This document shows positions 1 to 12,611 of a stretch of 64,000 bases of DNA, piece after piece. This DNA comes from Bigelowiella natans CCMP2755 (Eukaryota > Cercozoa > Chlorarachniophyceae). The notes under the pieces are model-generated. The model did not search any database and was not told where the DNA came from. It saw only the letters and a list, made by a program, of their open reading frames with translations. The translations under genes were made by a program, and so were the position numbers. Within the stretch, counting starts at the first letter, position 1; every line of letters starts with the position of its first letter. Location of the stretch: positions 1 through 64,000 of the forward strand of contig ADNK01000513.1 in the NCBI GenBank assembly GCA_000320545.1, written 5' to 3'.

Positions 1-1622
1 TTCCCGACCCCCCCCCCCCCACCACCACCACCACCAGCTGAACACAAGGCTGCGCTTTGGCGATTTTTGTGTGTGTATTTGCCGTGCATGCATATATCTA
101 TCCGCGTGTGCCATAGCAATAGCTGGCTACTACTGCTACCACCACCACCACCACCACTACTACTACTACTACATGGAACTTCTCATGTAAGTCGCCTTTA
201 TCGAAGTCCGCATCCTCCCCATCTTCGTCACTCTCTCTTTCCATTATCAGAGGGGGAGGATGTAAGATCATAATGGTAGTCATGGTGATGGTGATGATAG
301 CGAGTGAAGGAATCGTTACGATGCTCATGATATCATCGACGGGGTCCTACGATGATCCACATGCTCTGAACAAATATCCTGCTCGTTATTCTCTCTCCCC
401 TCCCTCCCTTACACCGCTTTGATTTTTTCCGAAAGGGGGGTTCTTCTTTCAACCGTTGATATAGTGGAACAGGCCAGACGTTCAGACGGCAATGCTCAAT
501 GCCCTCGCGTCTAAGAAGTCTCGTCTGCACAAAACAAGCAAAGTCATTGCGACAATCATACAGTAGCTGCAGCAATGGCAACACGATGTCGTGATGTCGG
601 TCGTTCAATTCTCACTTGCGCCAATAAATATATCCTTCACCGCAATTCCCTCCCCCCCCCGTTTCCCTTCTCCTCCTGTCGTCGTATAGTTGTTGTTGTT
701 ATTGTTTATAGTGGCGGTGTGTGGCAACTGTTTTCCTGCCTTGTAGTCGCTTGCCGTGAATACAACGACACGGTAGCCGAACGCGCGCGCCACCCGCACC
801 TGAATAGAATGAGGGGACACGCACACTCACACACAAAATGGTGTCCTCCTATTATTGAAAGTGGGGGAGGCCAGCAATGCACATTGTTCTTCTTCTTTTT
901 CTTCATCTTCTTCTTCATTGGGCTGCTAAGACTATCATGCAGATGGCAGTAGCTGCTAAGGCTTGTTATCGACCGCGACGTGTCCCAAGGTACCATAGCC
1001 AATCACGCCAATGAGGGGCACTCGAGTTTGAGCAGCGTGGTGAAAGTGAATGGAAGAAGGAGACGAAGAAGAAGGAGAAGGAGACGAAGCTCCCGCGTCG
1101 ATCCAGTCGTGCCGGAATCTGTACAGTGCGTGAAACACGCTAGCTGCAACAAGCAGCAGCAGCAGCAGCAACAACAATAACAACAACAACGACAATAGCA
1201 ATAACAATAGCAATGACGCGGGGGACGAGGAGATAAGTGACCCTCCCATGTGTTGCCTGGTATCTCATTATTCACTTGCTCCTACCTGCGGAAAATAGGA
1301 GTGGGGCGGCTTTGCAGAGCGGGATCTCCTTTGGGATTGATACCACGCGCTCCTAGGGTGTTATAATTATAATTATAATAATAATAATAATAATAGTATT
1401 AATTCCAAGGATGGATTGTGTGTATGTGTGTGTTTGTGTGTGTGTGTGTGTGAGTTTGTTTTGCCTTAGGCACTGTAACTCTGGCTGACATGCCGCCCCC
1501 CATGCACTCCGCCACCGCCAGATCCGATGTTGGATCCTATCAAGCATCCACCATCATCAGTATCGAAACGAATCAGTAGCACCACCACTACTATTACTAC
1601 CACCACCACCACCACCAGCAAG

Positions 1623-1668
<46 letters not shown>

Positions 1669-1790
1669 TTAGTAGTAGTATGTTACCGCTCCCAAGCTCT
1701 GATTGTTGTGAATAGGCACTACACCCACACGAGTCCCTTTAACAGATGTGGTGATAATAATAATAATAATATTAAAAGAGATTAGAGGCA

Positions 1791-1822
<32 letters not shown>

Positions 1823-2469
1823 GCAGCATACAGACACTTTCCATGCAAGTAGATGGTGTGGTGTCGATCGTGGCGTCATTCATCGTAGTACCGACTGTGA
1901 TGCCGCCAGTCACGTTGGAGCCTACACCCTCCACCAAACCGACGATCTCAAGCCCCGGGATCAAAGGGTATTCGAACTAAGGGGGGGAGGGGGGGGGGGG
2001 GGCGATGGGGGGAAAAAGAAGAATAAGAATAAGAACTAGATCTTTTTACATCCATATGTAAATAAATAATATAAACTTCTATGTACCAGGGATTATTTAT
2101 TTACCTTCTGTGGCCATTCTGCACGAAGGTGCTGCAGATCATATCTGAGATAGGGTGCGTGCATGATTCATTGATTCATCACTACATCCTATCTTTGATG
2201 GTAGTGGTGGTGGTGGTGGTGGTGGTGGTGGTGGTGGTGGTCCTTCTATCATCAACAGGTGTGTGCTTTTGTTATGCTCCGTCAAACCTCGTTAAACCGC
2301 AGTAAACTACTCGAATCGCGACCTTCAAAGAGGGGGGGAGGAAGGGGTGTGAGGGGGGGGAGGGGGCAAGTAACGAGCAAACAGATATGTGAAACAATTA
2401 GGATGATAGGCACATGTGGTGTTCGTACCCAGATACGAATGTAGCCACACGTACACATAATCACACACA

Positions 2470-2512
<43 letters not shown>

Positions 2513-2888
2513 ACACGCCCATACAGCAGGATACACAACTGCTGCTGCCGCTACTACTACTACTACTACTACCTCATTGGCGTTTGGGTGCCTCCGAACG
2601 ATAGCGACTTTGTCCAAGTACCCTCTGGTGTTGTTTGAGCAAAGAGCCACGGTACGATAATATAACCCTTGTGAAAGGAGGTGGCGATTGCTGAAACTAT
2701 TGTTACAGCGATCAGCCGTAACCCCCTCCTCAAAGTTCTCTTCATTCGCCGAATTTTCAGGACGGCGATTATTAGCATGATGGAGAGGATTTGGACTGCT
2801 TCTGTCGCGAGTCTTTCTTCCTCGGCGCTCCTCCTTACTTCGAGGGTCGCCAAGGACGGCCCCCTCTCTCACCTTTATCAACAGACAT
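1..2888 (-). CDS. Zinc-type alcohol dehydrogenase-like (MDR) protein, 3' part outside window
   Basis: This is a medium-chain dehydrogenase/reductase of the cinnamyl-alcohol-dehydrogenase-like kind, expected to be an NAD(P)H-dependent alcohol/aldehyde oxidoreductase. The phase-consistent 5' exons are 2888-2873 (start MSVDK), 2624-2573, 2144-2105 and one from 1976. They read through DLQHLRAEWPQK into EYPLIPGLEIVGLVEGVGSN, the hallmark N-terminal GroES-like segment. Exon pieces near 1520-1470 (GGGMSARVTVPK) and ending at 974 (IGVIGYGTLGHVA, the glycine-rich Rossmann loop) follow. That exon splices in phase to one starting at 799 (VRVARAFGYRVVVFTASDYK, end of the first Rossmann beta-alpha-beta). 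Exons below about 700 are unclear and the C-terminus lies beyond position 1. The usual GxCHxD zinc-ligand motif was not found before DLQHL, so either a small exon was missed or the site is lost. The family call is fairly firm; the exon list is incomplete. Confidence 0.6.
1148..2514. repeat. Microsatellite cluster in MDR introns
   Basis: Simple repeats lie inside the introns of the MDR gene: CAG/CAA near 1148-1200, ATA near 1375-1395, GT near 1420-1452, GA at about 1625-1660, CAT near 1791-1822, a GGT run at about 2201-2241 and CA at about 2463-2514. They produce spurious open frames of poly-V, poly-C, poly-M and THTHTH. Confidence 0.9.
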
Positions 2889-3562
2889 CTTGAATTATGC
2901 CTACCCGTCACCCAAAAGATGTATTTTCCCAATATTTTCGTATTCCGTCGCTCACTTGTTTTTGGTGTGTTGTTATAATCCCGGGGCTACAATACATGCG
3001 GCCACGCGAAAGCATACTCACAAAACCAGTACTACCCCGCTGTAGGTAGGGTCATGCTGGGACATGGTGAGATAGTCTTGTCTTTTCTGCAAAATACGAT
3101 GATTTCTCAAACTAGCATCTCGTTTCAAGGGTAATGCACAGATGGCAAGGACGCATAAGCGATCTTTTGGCTTCTCCTCATTAATATAATGTCGTCGAAA
3201 AACGTACTACTGAAAATCAAAAGTACAGCCAGGGACACGACAAACACCCGTATTGCTGGTTGCACTACTTGTGTGATATCAATACCAATTTGTCCAGCTC
3301 TTTGGTTTCGTTAAATTTGATACCACTCCATCCGTACAATACTTGGTCAGTATCCTAGGAATTCAGGGATGATGGGGGTATAACCGCCATAATTTACAAA
3401 CGTGAGCAAATGATAATATGTGTTTACTTCAATTGAATAACACAATTGTTCACGGGCACGGCTCGACCTCTGCAAAGCGCTCATCCCTTATCCGTCTCCA
3501 TAATGGCCGAAACGGTCTGAATTGTATTTCCATCAGTGAGGTGGTACAACGACTTTACTAAT
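2889..3562. other. Spacer, no gene seen
   Basis: Roughly 670 bases lie between the start of the MDR gene and the stop of the next minus-strand gene. I see no domain-like coding exon, no long repeat and no CTAG-rich block. It presumably holds the MDR promoter and the 3' end of the upstream gene. Confidence 0.5.
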
Positions 3563-4067
3563 TCAGACGACGCTAACGTTGCAAATCTTCATCCCCATCA
3601 CTTCATCTTCATCATCAGGAGCAATGCTGCTCATCACGTAAACTTTTGTCGGAGAGAACCTCTCTGGAGGATCACTGGAAAAGCTAAGTGAAGGCTTGAA
3701 GAAGTCAGAACTCTCATCAAGCGAGATGTCGCTTTGCTGATCACGTTCCTTCCAGATTGGATCATCTGCCATTGCTCCCCTCATCCAAGGCGGCGCTTCC
3801 CGGGACAATGTCTTCAGTGATGGCTGAACCCGATCGACATTAGGATGTCTGAGGATGACAAATTATTCAGATGGAGGAACATCTTGGTTGGCATGGTGAT
3901 ATGCTTGCTCTTGTTATCAGCTGTCCTATCTGCAATTACTACAGAAGAAGAGGTTGCAAAATTAACCTGAGGAGTCCACTTGCCAAGGCTGCCACCAGTA
4001 CAAAGCAGTAGCCCTTTAGACGTGCATAAAGATGGGGAGGGGGTAAGCGTCTCAGAGCCCTCGCCAT
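3563..4067 (-). CDS. Hypothetical small signal-anchor protein (128 aa)
   Basis: There are two exons, 4067-3967 and 3848-3563, joined in phase 2 (CTCAG then GTTAAT donor; CCTCAG acceptor). The product starts MARALRRLPPPHLYARLKG, has a hydrophobic stretch (about residues 20-33, YCFVLVAALASGLL), then a hydrophilic region rich in S, D and P. An arginine-rich N-terminus followed by one hydrophobic helix suggests a signal peptide or a type II membrane anchor. No family was recognised. The support is the clean ATG, one consensus intron and an uninterrupted second exon of 94 codons. It could be a short secretory protein or the N-terminal part of a larger gene. Confidence 0.45.
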
Positions 4068-5617
4068 TCCAACATGGAGCGCTAGATGCTCTCGAAACTC
4101 GTCTCCTTAACTTCCGACGCCCCCCCGACTGGGCAGCAAGGGTCAGCACGAGGATCGTTCATTAATCATCAAAATTACATCATTTTTATCAGATGTTTAT
4201 CGGTGTTTTTTTTGTTCCAACGAAAGGATTTATTGCATGTGAGACAGCCAATTGTTTCTCGGAAATCCGAGGAAGGATGAGACATTTTTTGTTGTGGAAA
4301 CATCTAGAATCATTGGTCGACTTCTCCCTTGTCGCACTTGTAGTCAAGTCATGCCATTTTGGCAACCTAGCTAGTTGATCTGCTAGTCACAGTCCTCACA
4401 GAAATCAGTTCGAGGCACTGCATTTTGCACATTGCAAGTGTCTTGCTACACTTTGGAAATGTAGTTTTTCATCATTGTTTCATTGTTTCATTGTTTCATT
4501 CATTCGAGAACAAGTGTTTGCATTGCATCAGCCAGGCATGCAGCTCAAGAAAGTGAGCACAACTGATGAATGAGCCAACGAAACGAAGTGTTTCCAGTGT
4601 TGCAGCTTGGAGGATCATCAGCGCCGTGGGACGCATTCAGTGCCTTCGATTGTTGCTGCCTTCCAACAGCACTTTGTCTTGCAACGTTTTGGAAGTGCAG
4701 TTCATCATCATTGTTTCATTGTTTGGAACAGTGCAGTCGGTCATCAAAGTTTCTTTCTTTCTTTTCTTTTCTTCTCCAATGCAAGTGCTTGTCATTCGTT
4801 GTGACTGCACTTGCCTGAGCAGAACGCTAGAACGTCCAAACGTGGTGACTCGTGTGCATCAGTCTTGCAGTGTCAAGCTCGCGATCGTCACGCACGATCA
4901 CAGAGTGACCACTGCGATGTGAAATCACTTCTTGTGCGGTTTGACCGCAGTTCATCATGTGGCAGAATTGCTTGCTCATTTCCTCACTTGATCGCGCACA
5001 GTCTCTGCTGGTTCTGGCTAGCTGCTGCGTGTGGGCCTGCCTAGCTGCCTAGCTAGCTAGCCTGTCTCCCACTTCCAAACTTGTGTGCATGCTGACTAGC
5101 TAGCGCATGGCTCGCATTTCATTGAGCCCTGCTAGCCTGTTGCAATGCTGTGACGTGTTGAACGTCTGGACATCTGGTCGTGTGCGTGTGTGCGCATTCG
5201 TGTTCGCAACTCGCAACAAGTGACTGCTAGCTGTGCTAGTGTGGCACAGGTGACGCTCGTGTGCTCCTGGCATGGACTTCAGCGAGCGTCGTTGCAAGCT
5301 TGCACTGACGTCATCGACTCTCTGCATGCAGCTTGCAATGCGAATGCAGCGCGATGTGATGTCGTCGATAAACGCCTGTCTAAGTCGCCGCAGCAGGGCG
5401 TATGCGCTCTCTTTCCCGCTGGAAATGGTAGATCGAGCTGTGGCACTGCATTGTGTGACGTGTAAATGCTCACTGTTGCCTGTTCGCACGCACGACGCAC
5501 GTTAGCTAGTTAGGGAGACAAGTTGATATCGCTCGTCTAGATCGTTACATTCTTTCAATCAATAATACCATTTCCATCGCAAATCTAGGAGCCGCCCAGC
5601 AATAATATTGAAAATAG
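4068..5617. repeat. Intergenic region with CTAG-rich block and short diverged duplication
   Basis: There is no convincing exon here. From about 4360 to 5520 the sequence is rich in CTAG and GCTAGC palindromes (for example 5018-5065 and 5096-5106). A TTTCATTG tandem occurs at about 4474-4505. The stretch near 4430-4495 is repeated in diverged form near 4672-4730 (both run from TCTTGC through a TTTGGAA core to CATCATTGTTTCATTG). Open frames in this region overlap on both strands with no domain resemblance and are judged to be chance. Confidence 0.6.
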
Positions 5618-6303
5618 TTAAACAGGTTGATTGGACACCATAACTCTGGCTAGGGACTTCGACAACTTTGCTAGCCTGTCGCGGAGATTTTTAAGCATCT
5701 TGGTTTTGGCACGGTGGCTGGCCATCATTTTCGGCAAATCGAGTGGCTCCGGCCTATTCCTACCCTTATTTGCTTTTCCTTTCCGCCGGTTCTTGCCCTA
5801 GTAAGATATAAAGGTTAGTCAACGGTAACGGCGAATAACGACGATGACGATAAATTGCAACGACGATGACGATAAATTGCAACGACCATGTTAACGGAAA
5901 AATCGACCTCCTTCTTAGTTGCCTGTCCATCAGGCCCAAGCGCCACACTTTCAAAGTCAATTTTCTCCAGATCGATGCCTTTGAAAACATCGTCGTTGCA
6001 CATGTGGCAGTCGTTGCCATTGCTATTACTTGGATGCTTGTTGCGGTGGTGTATATTATTCTGATGGTGATGAGCCCTGTTATTCGCCTCACGGTCCTTT
6101 GACTTACGGTTTCGCCGTCTCGCCTGACGAAAATATAGTGATGATGATAATGATGATGATGGTGATAGTGTGAATGTATCTTCGGTGATGTCTAATGATA
6201 ATGGTGAGTCATCATCACATAGATATGAAACAGAAAATGAATTCCCTATTCTTCGAGCAGCGGCTGCCAGCCAGTTTACTGTATTATTATTTTTCAAAAA
6301 CTG

Positions 6304-6336
<33 letters not shown>

Positions 6337-9300
6337 ACTTCTACTACTTCGAATATCTGTACAGCTACGATTACCTTTTGGGAGACTGGCTGATTGTTGC
6401 TGGCTACCGCCTTGGAGTTGTTTCTATCCCCCTCCAATTCGTTGCTGTCCTTTCCGTGGTTCCTTCCTATGTAGTTGTTTTCTCCGCCATTCGCGCCCTC
6501 CTTCCTGGCCTGCTTATCGTTCTCAGCAGTCTTACCACCTGTGTTGGCCCCTTCCTTCTCGGCGGCCGCTTTTTGTTTCTTAAACAGCTGCTGGCGGGCT
6601 TTTAAGCACTGAGCATCTAGCCATAGGTTCAGGCGCTCCCGTGTGGGGTACTTCGACGCCAACTTGCCCACCTTGCTCTCCCACTGCTGCATCTTTTGCT
6701 TCCGCCATTCCATGATGATCTTCTCGTTGGTTGGAGTGAGCTGGAAAGTCTTCATGTCGACGTTCTCCGAGTCGTGTAGGGGCTGCACCTCGCCGTGATC
6801 TATGTGGAACCAGTACTGGTACGGCTTGCTGCCGCTCTCTCCTGCTTCATAGCTCACACGTACCTGTTGGTGCCTCACCTTATCGACGACGCCTTTCACC
6901 CATCTGCGTGGCGTGGGCTTCAGGACGTAGACGCGGACAGTGTCACCAAATTTATATTCGCTCGAAGACGACGATCTTGTCTTGGGAGCAGTGGTGGTGG
7001 TGGTGCTTTCAGCAGGGTCTATGGCTGTTTTCGTGTCCGCCGCGATGGTACTTTTTAATGCGGCCTTCTGCTTCTGGTCGGCACTTTTTCTGCTATTATC
7101 ATTACCCTTGACATCGTTACTTTTGCTCTCTTTTGATGCCGCTACTACTTTCGACGACTTATGAAGTTTTTCATGTGTATAGTGCCTATGGTGGGGATGC
7201 TCTGCTGTAGCGGGGCAACGGGCGCCACCATTCGTCTCTCCGACGTTGTTTTGCGGTCTGGGGCCGGAGCAAGTCTGGAAGTTACCGAAGCAGTGACGGC
7301 CAACGCCATCCTTGTTTGTGTTTATCCATTGGTCCCACTTGTTGCCCCACTGATTGTAGTGAACGTGCACCATCTGCGTGTATGGCCTCACGCTGATGAT
7401 GGAAGCCTCTAACCACATGCCAAATTCGTCGCGGCAGTCGACCTTGAGACCCGGCCGCAATCTGATATTGCTCTTGGGCCTATCGGCGGCTGGAACTACG
7501 ATGACGTTCTCGTCTCCGGCGACATCGCCGCCAACGCCATTTTGAAGATGATGATGGATGTGCGAGTTTGCGCCAACGCCCTGCTCATCTTCTGGGTATT
7601 TGCCTCCCCCCGCCAGCGGTAGCGTGGGTGTTGTGGGGGTATTCGTGATTCTGAGGCGTTGCTGCTGCTGCTGCTGCTGTTGTATGTTGCTGTGATTTTG
7701 CTTTCGGTTATTGTTCTGCTTGCGGGAGCGTGGTAGGGAGGACAGTGCACCCACACTCGAGCCTTGACTAACTGATAAGGTAATCTCGGCCCTGATGGAT
7801 ATCTTGCCCTCTACGATGAAGCCTTTCCCCACCTGCAGCAGCTCCTTGAGCGGTATCATCTGCGCGAAGCCACGGTCGCTGGCGAGTTCAGTGAAGGTGT
7901 GCTGCCCCCCCTTGGAGACAGACTTCGACGGGTCTACTTGGTTCACAATCGTGAGTTTGAACCGGCCTGGAACCCCCTCCGCGGCCGTCGACGAAGATGA
8001 CCCAGACGCCGCGCCAGTGTTGTTATTGTTGTTTGCCGTAGTGGTGGTGGGCGTAGCGGTGGTGGTGGTGGTGGTGGTGGCGGGCGTAGTAGTAGTGGTA
8101 CCAGTAGGAGCTACAGCAAGTTCCCCGGCTCCACCTCCACCATTACCAGCGGCCCCTCCACTTCCTAGATCTGCTGGATTTGTTGCAGCAGCGCCACCAG
8201 TAGCAGTAGCTGCTGTTGTCGCTCCTCCCCCAGATGTTGACGCTGAGCCATCGGCCGCTGCTTTTCGTCCGGCCGGGGCTGATTTCTCGATATCGAGGAC
8301 TGCGACGTACACGGAAAGGTGCGTCTTGTGTGCCTCAGGGCGATTCGGATTTCCCCACGGATAGAGCAGCACGTGGCACTTGAGCTCCCCGCAGTCAAAG
8401 TGATTCGAGGTCAGCTTTGTTTGCTTGATGTTAGAGGGATGCATAACGTCGACGGTCCAGTGAATTTGCCCATGCTGCTGGTGAAGTTGCTTCTCGCGCT
8501 CACACCGCCTTACCTGATTGTAGTGCGCGAGGAGCTTCCCCTGCAACTGCGACTGGATCGCGTGTGACATCACGCCAACCATCTTTTCCTTCCGAAGGCG
8601 GGCTTGCTCCTCGGTTTCTGCCTTCCCCTCCTTATCAGAGGCGGGGTTCGCCGCAGTCATCTTAAGTGATGTTGCGAGGAGGAGGCTCTTTGTGTTCAGT
8701 AGGTCTACTGTTTGAGCCTGTTTGGCATCGGTAGTAGTAGACTTTGTAGGAGTAGTAGCAGTACTGGTATTCGTAGTAGTAGTAGTAGTAGTAGTAGTTG
8801 TTGTTGTTGTAGCAGCAGTAGTAGCAGCAGAAGGAGAGGCCTTGGAGGCATTATCAGCATTGTCAGCTCCGGGCACTTCTACTTTCTTCCCATCTATCGT
8901 CTTTACCTCCGCTCCTTTCTCGTCCTCCTTTTGTTCCTTTTGTTGCTCCTGCTGGCTGCTGTTGTTCTTATCACCACTGGCAGCGTCACCGATGCGGTTG
9001 TTTCCGGAGAAGTTGCCGGTGAGATGCGTGAGTATTCCCTCAAGCTGCGTCGTCGAGAGGCGTGTGAGCCACAACTTGCTGCCGCCAGCTAATGGTCCCT
9101 CAAGCAGCTCCAAGGCCGCATGATTGACCGATTTTATCTTCTGGAGCGTTTCCAACGCGCTCGGATACACACCGTCCGACACCTCAAAGTGTGCTAGCAC
9201 CTTGGCGGCGCTTACGAAGCTTGAAACCAAGTCCAAGGCCTCATCTTCTGGTAGCATACCTAACCGCAACAGTAGTAGTAGTAGTAGTAAGAGGAGGAGG

Positions 9301-9921
9301 AGGAGGAGGAGAAATGTTAAGATGCAAATCACACAATAATTCATCGTTATATGCTGTTGCTGTGTTACTCTGCAGCTTGATCTCCGAGCCGTTGGTTTCA
9401 CAATTGGTCGAGGCCGTCGATGCAGATCTTCGCGAATCCCCTCCTTGTGCAGGCGTCGATGTACACATGGCAGCTGCGGCCGCCGCCTCACACCTTCCTC
9501 CTCCTCCTCCTCGGGCCCGACAGCTGCCGGAGTTGTTGCCACCCCTGGTCTTATCGGTGCCGTTGGATTTCTTATGTCCACAAACACTAGCATTTCTAGT
9601 GACGGGGGAGATCTCCGCTGTTTGGTTCTTGGAGGACTCTTTAACCTCAAACATGTCGATTGTGGCGGCCGTGCTACCCTCTTTCCCATCGGCAGATGGC
9701 TTTTCTTGGTGCTGCGGATGAAAGTGGTGTTTGTGGAGAACGGCGTGCGATTCTAGGGACTGAAATCGCGCGATCTGCTCGGGCTTCGGCAGCAGCATAT
9801 CGCACACCGAGCGCAATGCAGCAACCGTCTCCTCAACCATCTTAGTATCCTGTTCACCAGTCGGTGTGTTGTCGTAAAAGCAAATCAGATAATTGAATGG
9901 GGAAACTTCGCAAGCACTGGC

Positions 9922-9986
<65 letters not shown>

Positions 9987-11757
9987 GCTGCGTATGCGTG
10001 TTGTTTGTGTGTTTTAAAATTAGTATCTTCCCGTCATTAACAGCTACCTTTTGCTGTTTGAGAACCCAGCGAGAGAGTCCATGAACGGCACCGAGCTCGA
10101 CTATCTCCTCCAAATGCCTTCGGAAACGAAGTAGATTATTTGCATGTTTTTTAATTAAAACAGGAGAAGAGGAAGGTCCATTATTTGAAGTATCCTCACA
10201 TTTGCTATTGTAAGCCGAATGGTCAACGGGAATGATGGCTAAACTACCTGGCTGGCCATCATCATCATCATCATCATCATCATCACCACCATCATCATTA
10301 TCATCCTTCATCATCCATCCTCGTTACCTTCGCGCCCCAGAGCCGCACACGTTGATTACGAACCATGCAGCTTCTGTCTTCAGCTCTGTCGAGGTGTGGG
10401 GATTCAGAAGCAGGGACACCATCGCCTCGAACAACCCCACTGCCTTGAGGGCTTCTATCGCCTGTTCTCCTTCGCATGCGATGTTCGAGAGTACCAGAGC
10501 GGCACACGTGGACAACTCCTTCAAGCAAAGCAATAAGAGCCGTTTCAGACGAACTACGAATGAAGTGATGCTTGTACGACTACCCCCCCCCCCCCCCCCA
10601 CACACATTCACCAGACACTCACGGGGACACACCTGATTTGGATTGTGCATAAGCTCCTTCAAAGGTTTTATAGGAGAGGGACGGCATTTTGAAACGTCCA
10701 GAACGGAGTTATAGACCTTTTGGAAAAGAGATCAGATAAGAGATTGCCGCCGCTAAAATCGTTGACTAGAGCGAATGAATATCTTTCGGGGATTATCTTA
10801 GAAGGGGGGAGGCTTACCACATCCTGTATGCAATCGACGGCGAGCTTCTTGATTTTGTAGCAGCTGTGGGAGAATTGGAGCGTGAGAAGGGGAATGATCT
10901 CCATGTCAAGGAGTTGTGGTATTCCGCAATGCTTGCACACATGAAGCTTTGCAAGAGACAATATCCCGCGAAGCGCGTCCTCCACAACATCGACCTAGAT
11001 TAAGACCAAAGCAATGAAATAAATTTTAGCTGCTGCTTTCGGAGGGATTCTTCTTAACGTGCTATCGAGTTTGGTTCACCTGATCTTTTCCGCTCAAGGA
11101 AACCTTGAGAACACGGATTAGTTCCTGCCTGTCACCCTTATGTTTGAGGACCTTCTTCACCATCTCTTTTGTACAGTTATCGTCCTTATCAGTTATGTTG
11201 ACCTGGAAGTTATTGTGTTAATGAGATGAGAGTCCTTCTTTTCAGGTCAAACATTTGATGGTCATTTCTACCAGGTTAGTAATGAGTCTCATGGCGTCTG
11301 CCCAGAGCATCCAGCCTTTTTTGGTTGTGGGTTCTCCCAGCTGTTTGAGTCTCCAGAGGATTTGCTTTAGGGCGTTGTTCGACAGGAGTTTATCTTGGAA
11401 GTCGACTGCAAGATTTGAAAGGGCAAAGATAGCATTTCGAGCAATCTCACCGTCCTCATCGCACACGAGGTCGACGAGTTTCGAGACACACCCGGCCTTC
11501 ATGACGGAGGTACTGCATTTGTATGTAATGCTTGCAATTGCATGAACAGCACTCGCCGCAAGTTTTCTATCGCTGCTAAGAAGATGCTTGGCCACGAGAG
11601 GGATGAGGCCGGCATTTGCCACCTCCTTGACTGGGGCTTTGGGAGATGACAACATATTTTCTAGTTCTCCCATATGCTTGCGCAGTAAGCGCGGGGCTTT
11701 GGCCTTCAGCATGCGCGCCATTACACGCACACGCTGAGTAAGCTCTTTGCGATTCAT
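5618..11757 (-). CDS. Armadillo-repeat / MATH / Tudor-like multidomain protein
   Basis: Proposed exons are 11757-11272, 11202-11080, 10994-10818, 10716-10633, 10518-10328, 10117-10048, 9849-about 9678, 9259-6375, 6123-5887 and 5797-5618. Phases are continuous and give about 1534 aa. The first six exons encode armadillo repeats like importin-alpha (AGLIPLVAKHL, GEIARNAIFALSNLA, LSNIACEGE, KTEAAWFVINV) but lack a classical importin-beta-binding N-terminus. The long exon holds a MATH/TRAF-like domain (about residues 697-924, starting IHWTVDVMHPSNIKQ) with a roughly 100-residue Gly/Ala/Thr-rich insert. It then has a Tudor/MBT-like barrel (about 1037-1075, VHVHYNQWGNKWDQWI) and a second SH3-like barrel (about 1200-1257). 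The tail is basic. The last intron has a textbook branch site (TGACTAAC). The joint at 9678/9259 is the weakest; the two halves could be separate genes, the second starting at ATG 9257. Function is unknown; ubiquitin-linked or chromatin-linked scaffolding is inferred from the domains. Confidence 0.65.
9924..9988 (-). repeat. (CA)n(TA)n compound microsatellite in an intron
   Basis: A TA run followed by a TG run on the plus strand reads as (CA)n then (TA)n in the sense of the transcript. It sits in the intron between the armadillo exon ending at 10048 and the exon starting near 9849. Confidence 0.9.
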
Positions 11758-12611
11758 CTCCGCGAGTGTAGATAATCCGTATGGTCACAGAATCCTTGGA
11801 AGTCGTCTGCAATGAGAATTTATATCAAAAGAGTTGGAACTCTCTTGATAGTCACCTGAGTGGAGAAACGAACAAGACAACAATCATGTCGAGTAATAAT
11901 TGAGTTTCGGTCGTGGATTCCCCCCCTTCCCCTCCCTCCCTCCCTCCCTCCGTCTCTCCTTCTCTCCTTCCCAACCACACCAAAAAGAATGACGGTCTGT
12001 GAGTAAGTCTTACCCTGCTCAAGTGTTGGGCGGAAATATTGATTGATCCTCTAAAAATACACAGAGACATAGAATATATCTCGACGTATGAACTAAAACA
12101 TTGCCCAGGGCGGTGTTGCTGGCGAAGTAATCTCGAGTAATTGCTGAAGCGCACGATTCAGGCCTAAATCCGGGAATTAGAAGGCCGCAAGAATATTTTT
12201 ATGTCGTTTATGACGAACGGATCCGCTTTGGGTTATCGAAGAGTGGTGCGCATTCCTTTTTTCAGATTGAGACAAGTTGAACCCCAAGACGTATGATGAG
12301 AATCTAGCAGTGTTTGATGTTTAAAAATGAACTCACCCCAAATTCATTGTCGTTCTATAAAAATAGATCTCCTTTCTTCAACTTTCAGCCGGCTCGCCAC
12401 AGAAGGAAGCGCAGGGCACCCCAATGCCTTACACAGGATGGGCTCTCTAGGCGAATTGCATCTCAACCTTTGAATTTGTGCAGGCTTTCCTGCTGAATGA
12501 GGATTTGATGCATCTGGATCATTCTAGGTGTCTTGACCTGCTTCCTCTTTCTGGGTCTAACCTTCTCGGTTCGTAAGCTTCTTCCGACGCCCATCGCGAA
12601 AGGCGCAGAAA
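11758..12611. promoter_or_regulatory. Divergent spacer between ARM-MATH gene and ZFC3H1-like gene
   Basis: This spacer of about 850 bases separates two head-to-head start codons (11757 minus, 12612 plus), so it should contain both promoters and 5' untranslated regions. A C/T-rich tract lies at about 11930-11960. It lacks the CTAG-rich sequence seen in convergent spacers. No specific element was identified. Confidence 0.5.

Noticed and set aside
5100-5505. Several overlapping 70-130 codon frames on both strands
   Set aside because: They fall in the CTAG-rich spacer and show mutual overlap on both strands, typical of GC-rich non-coding sequence.
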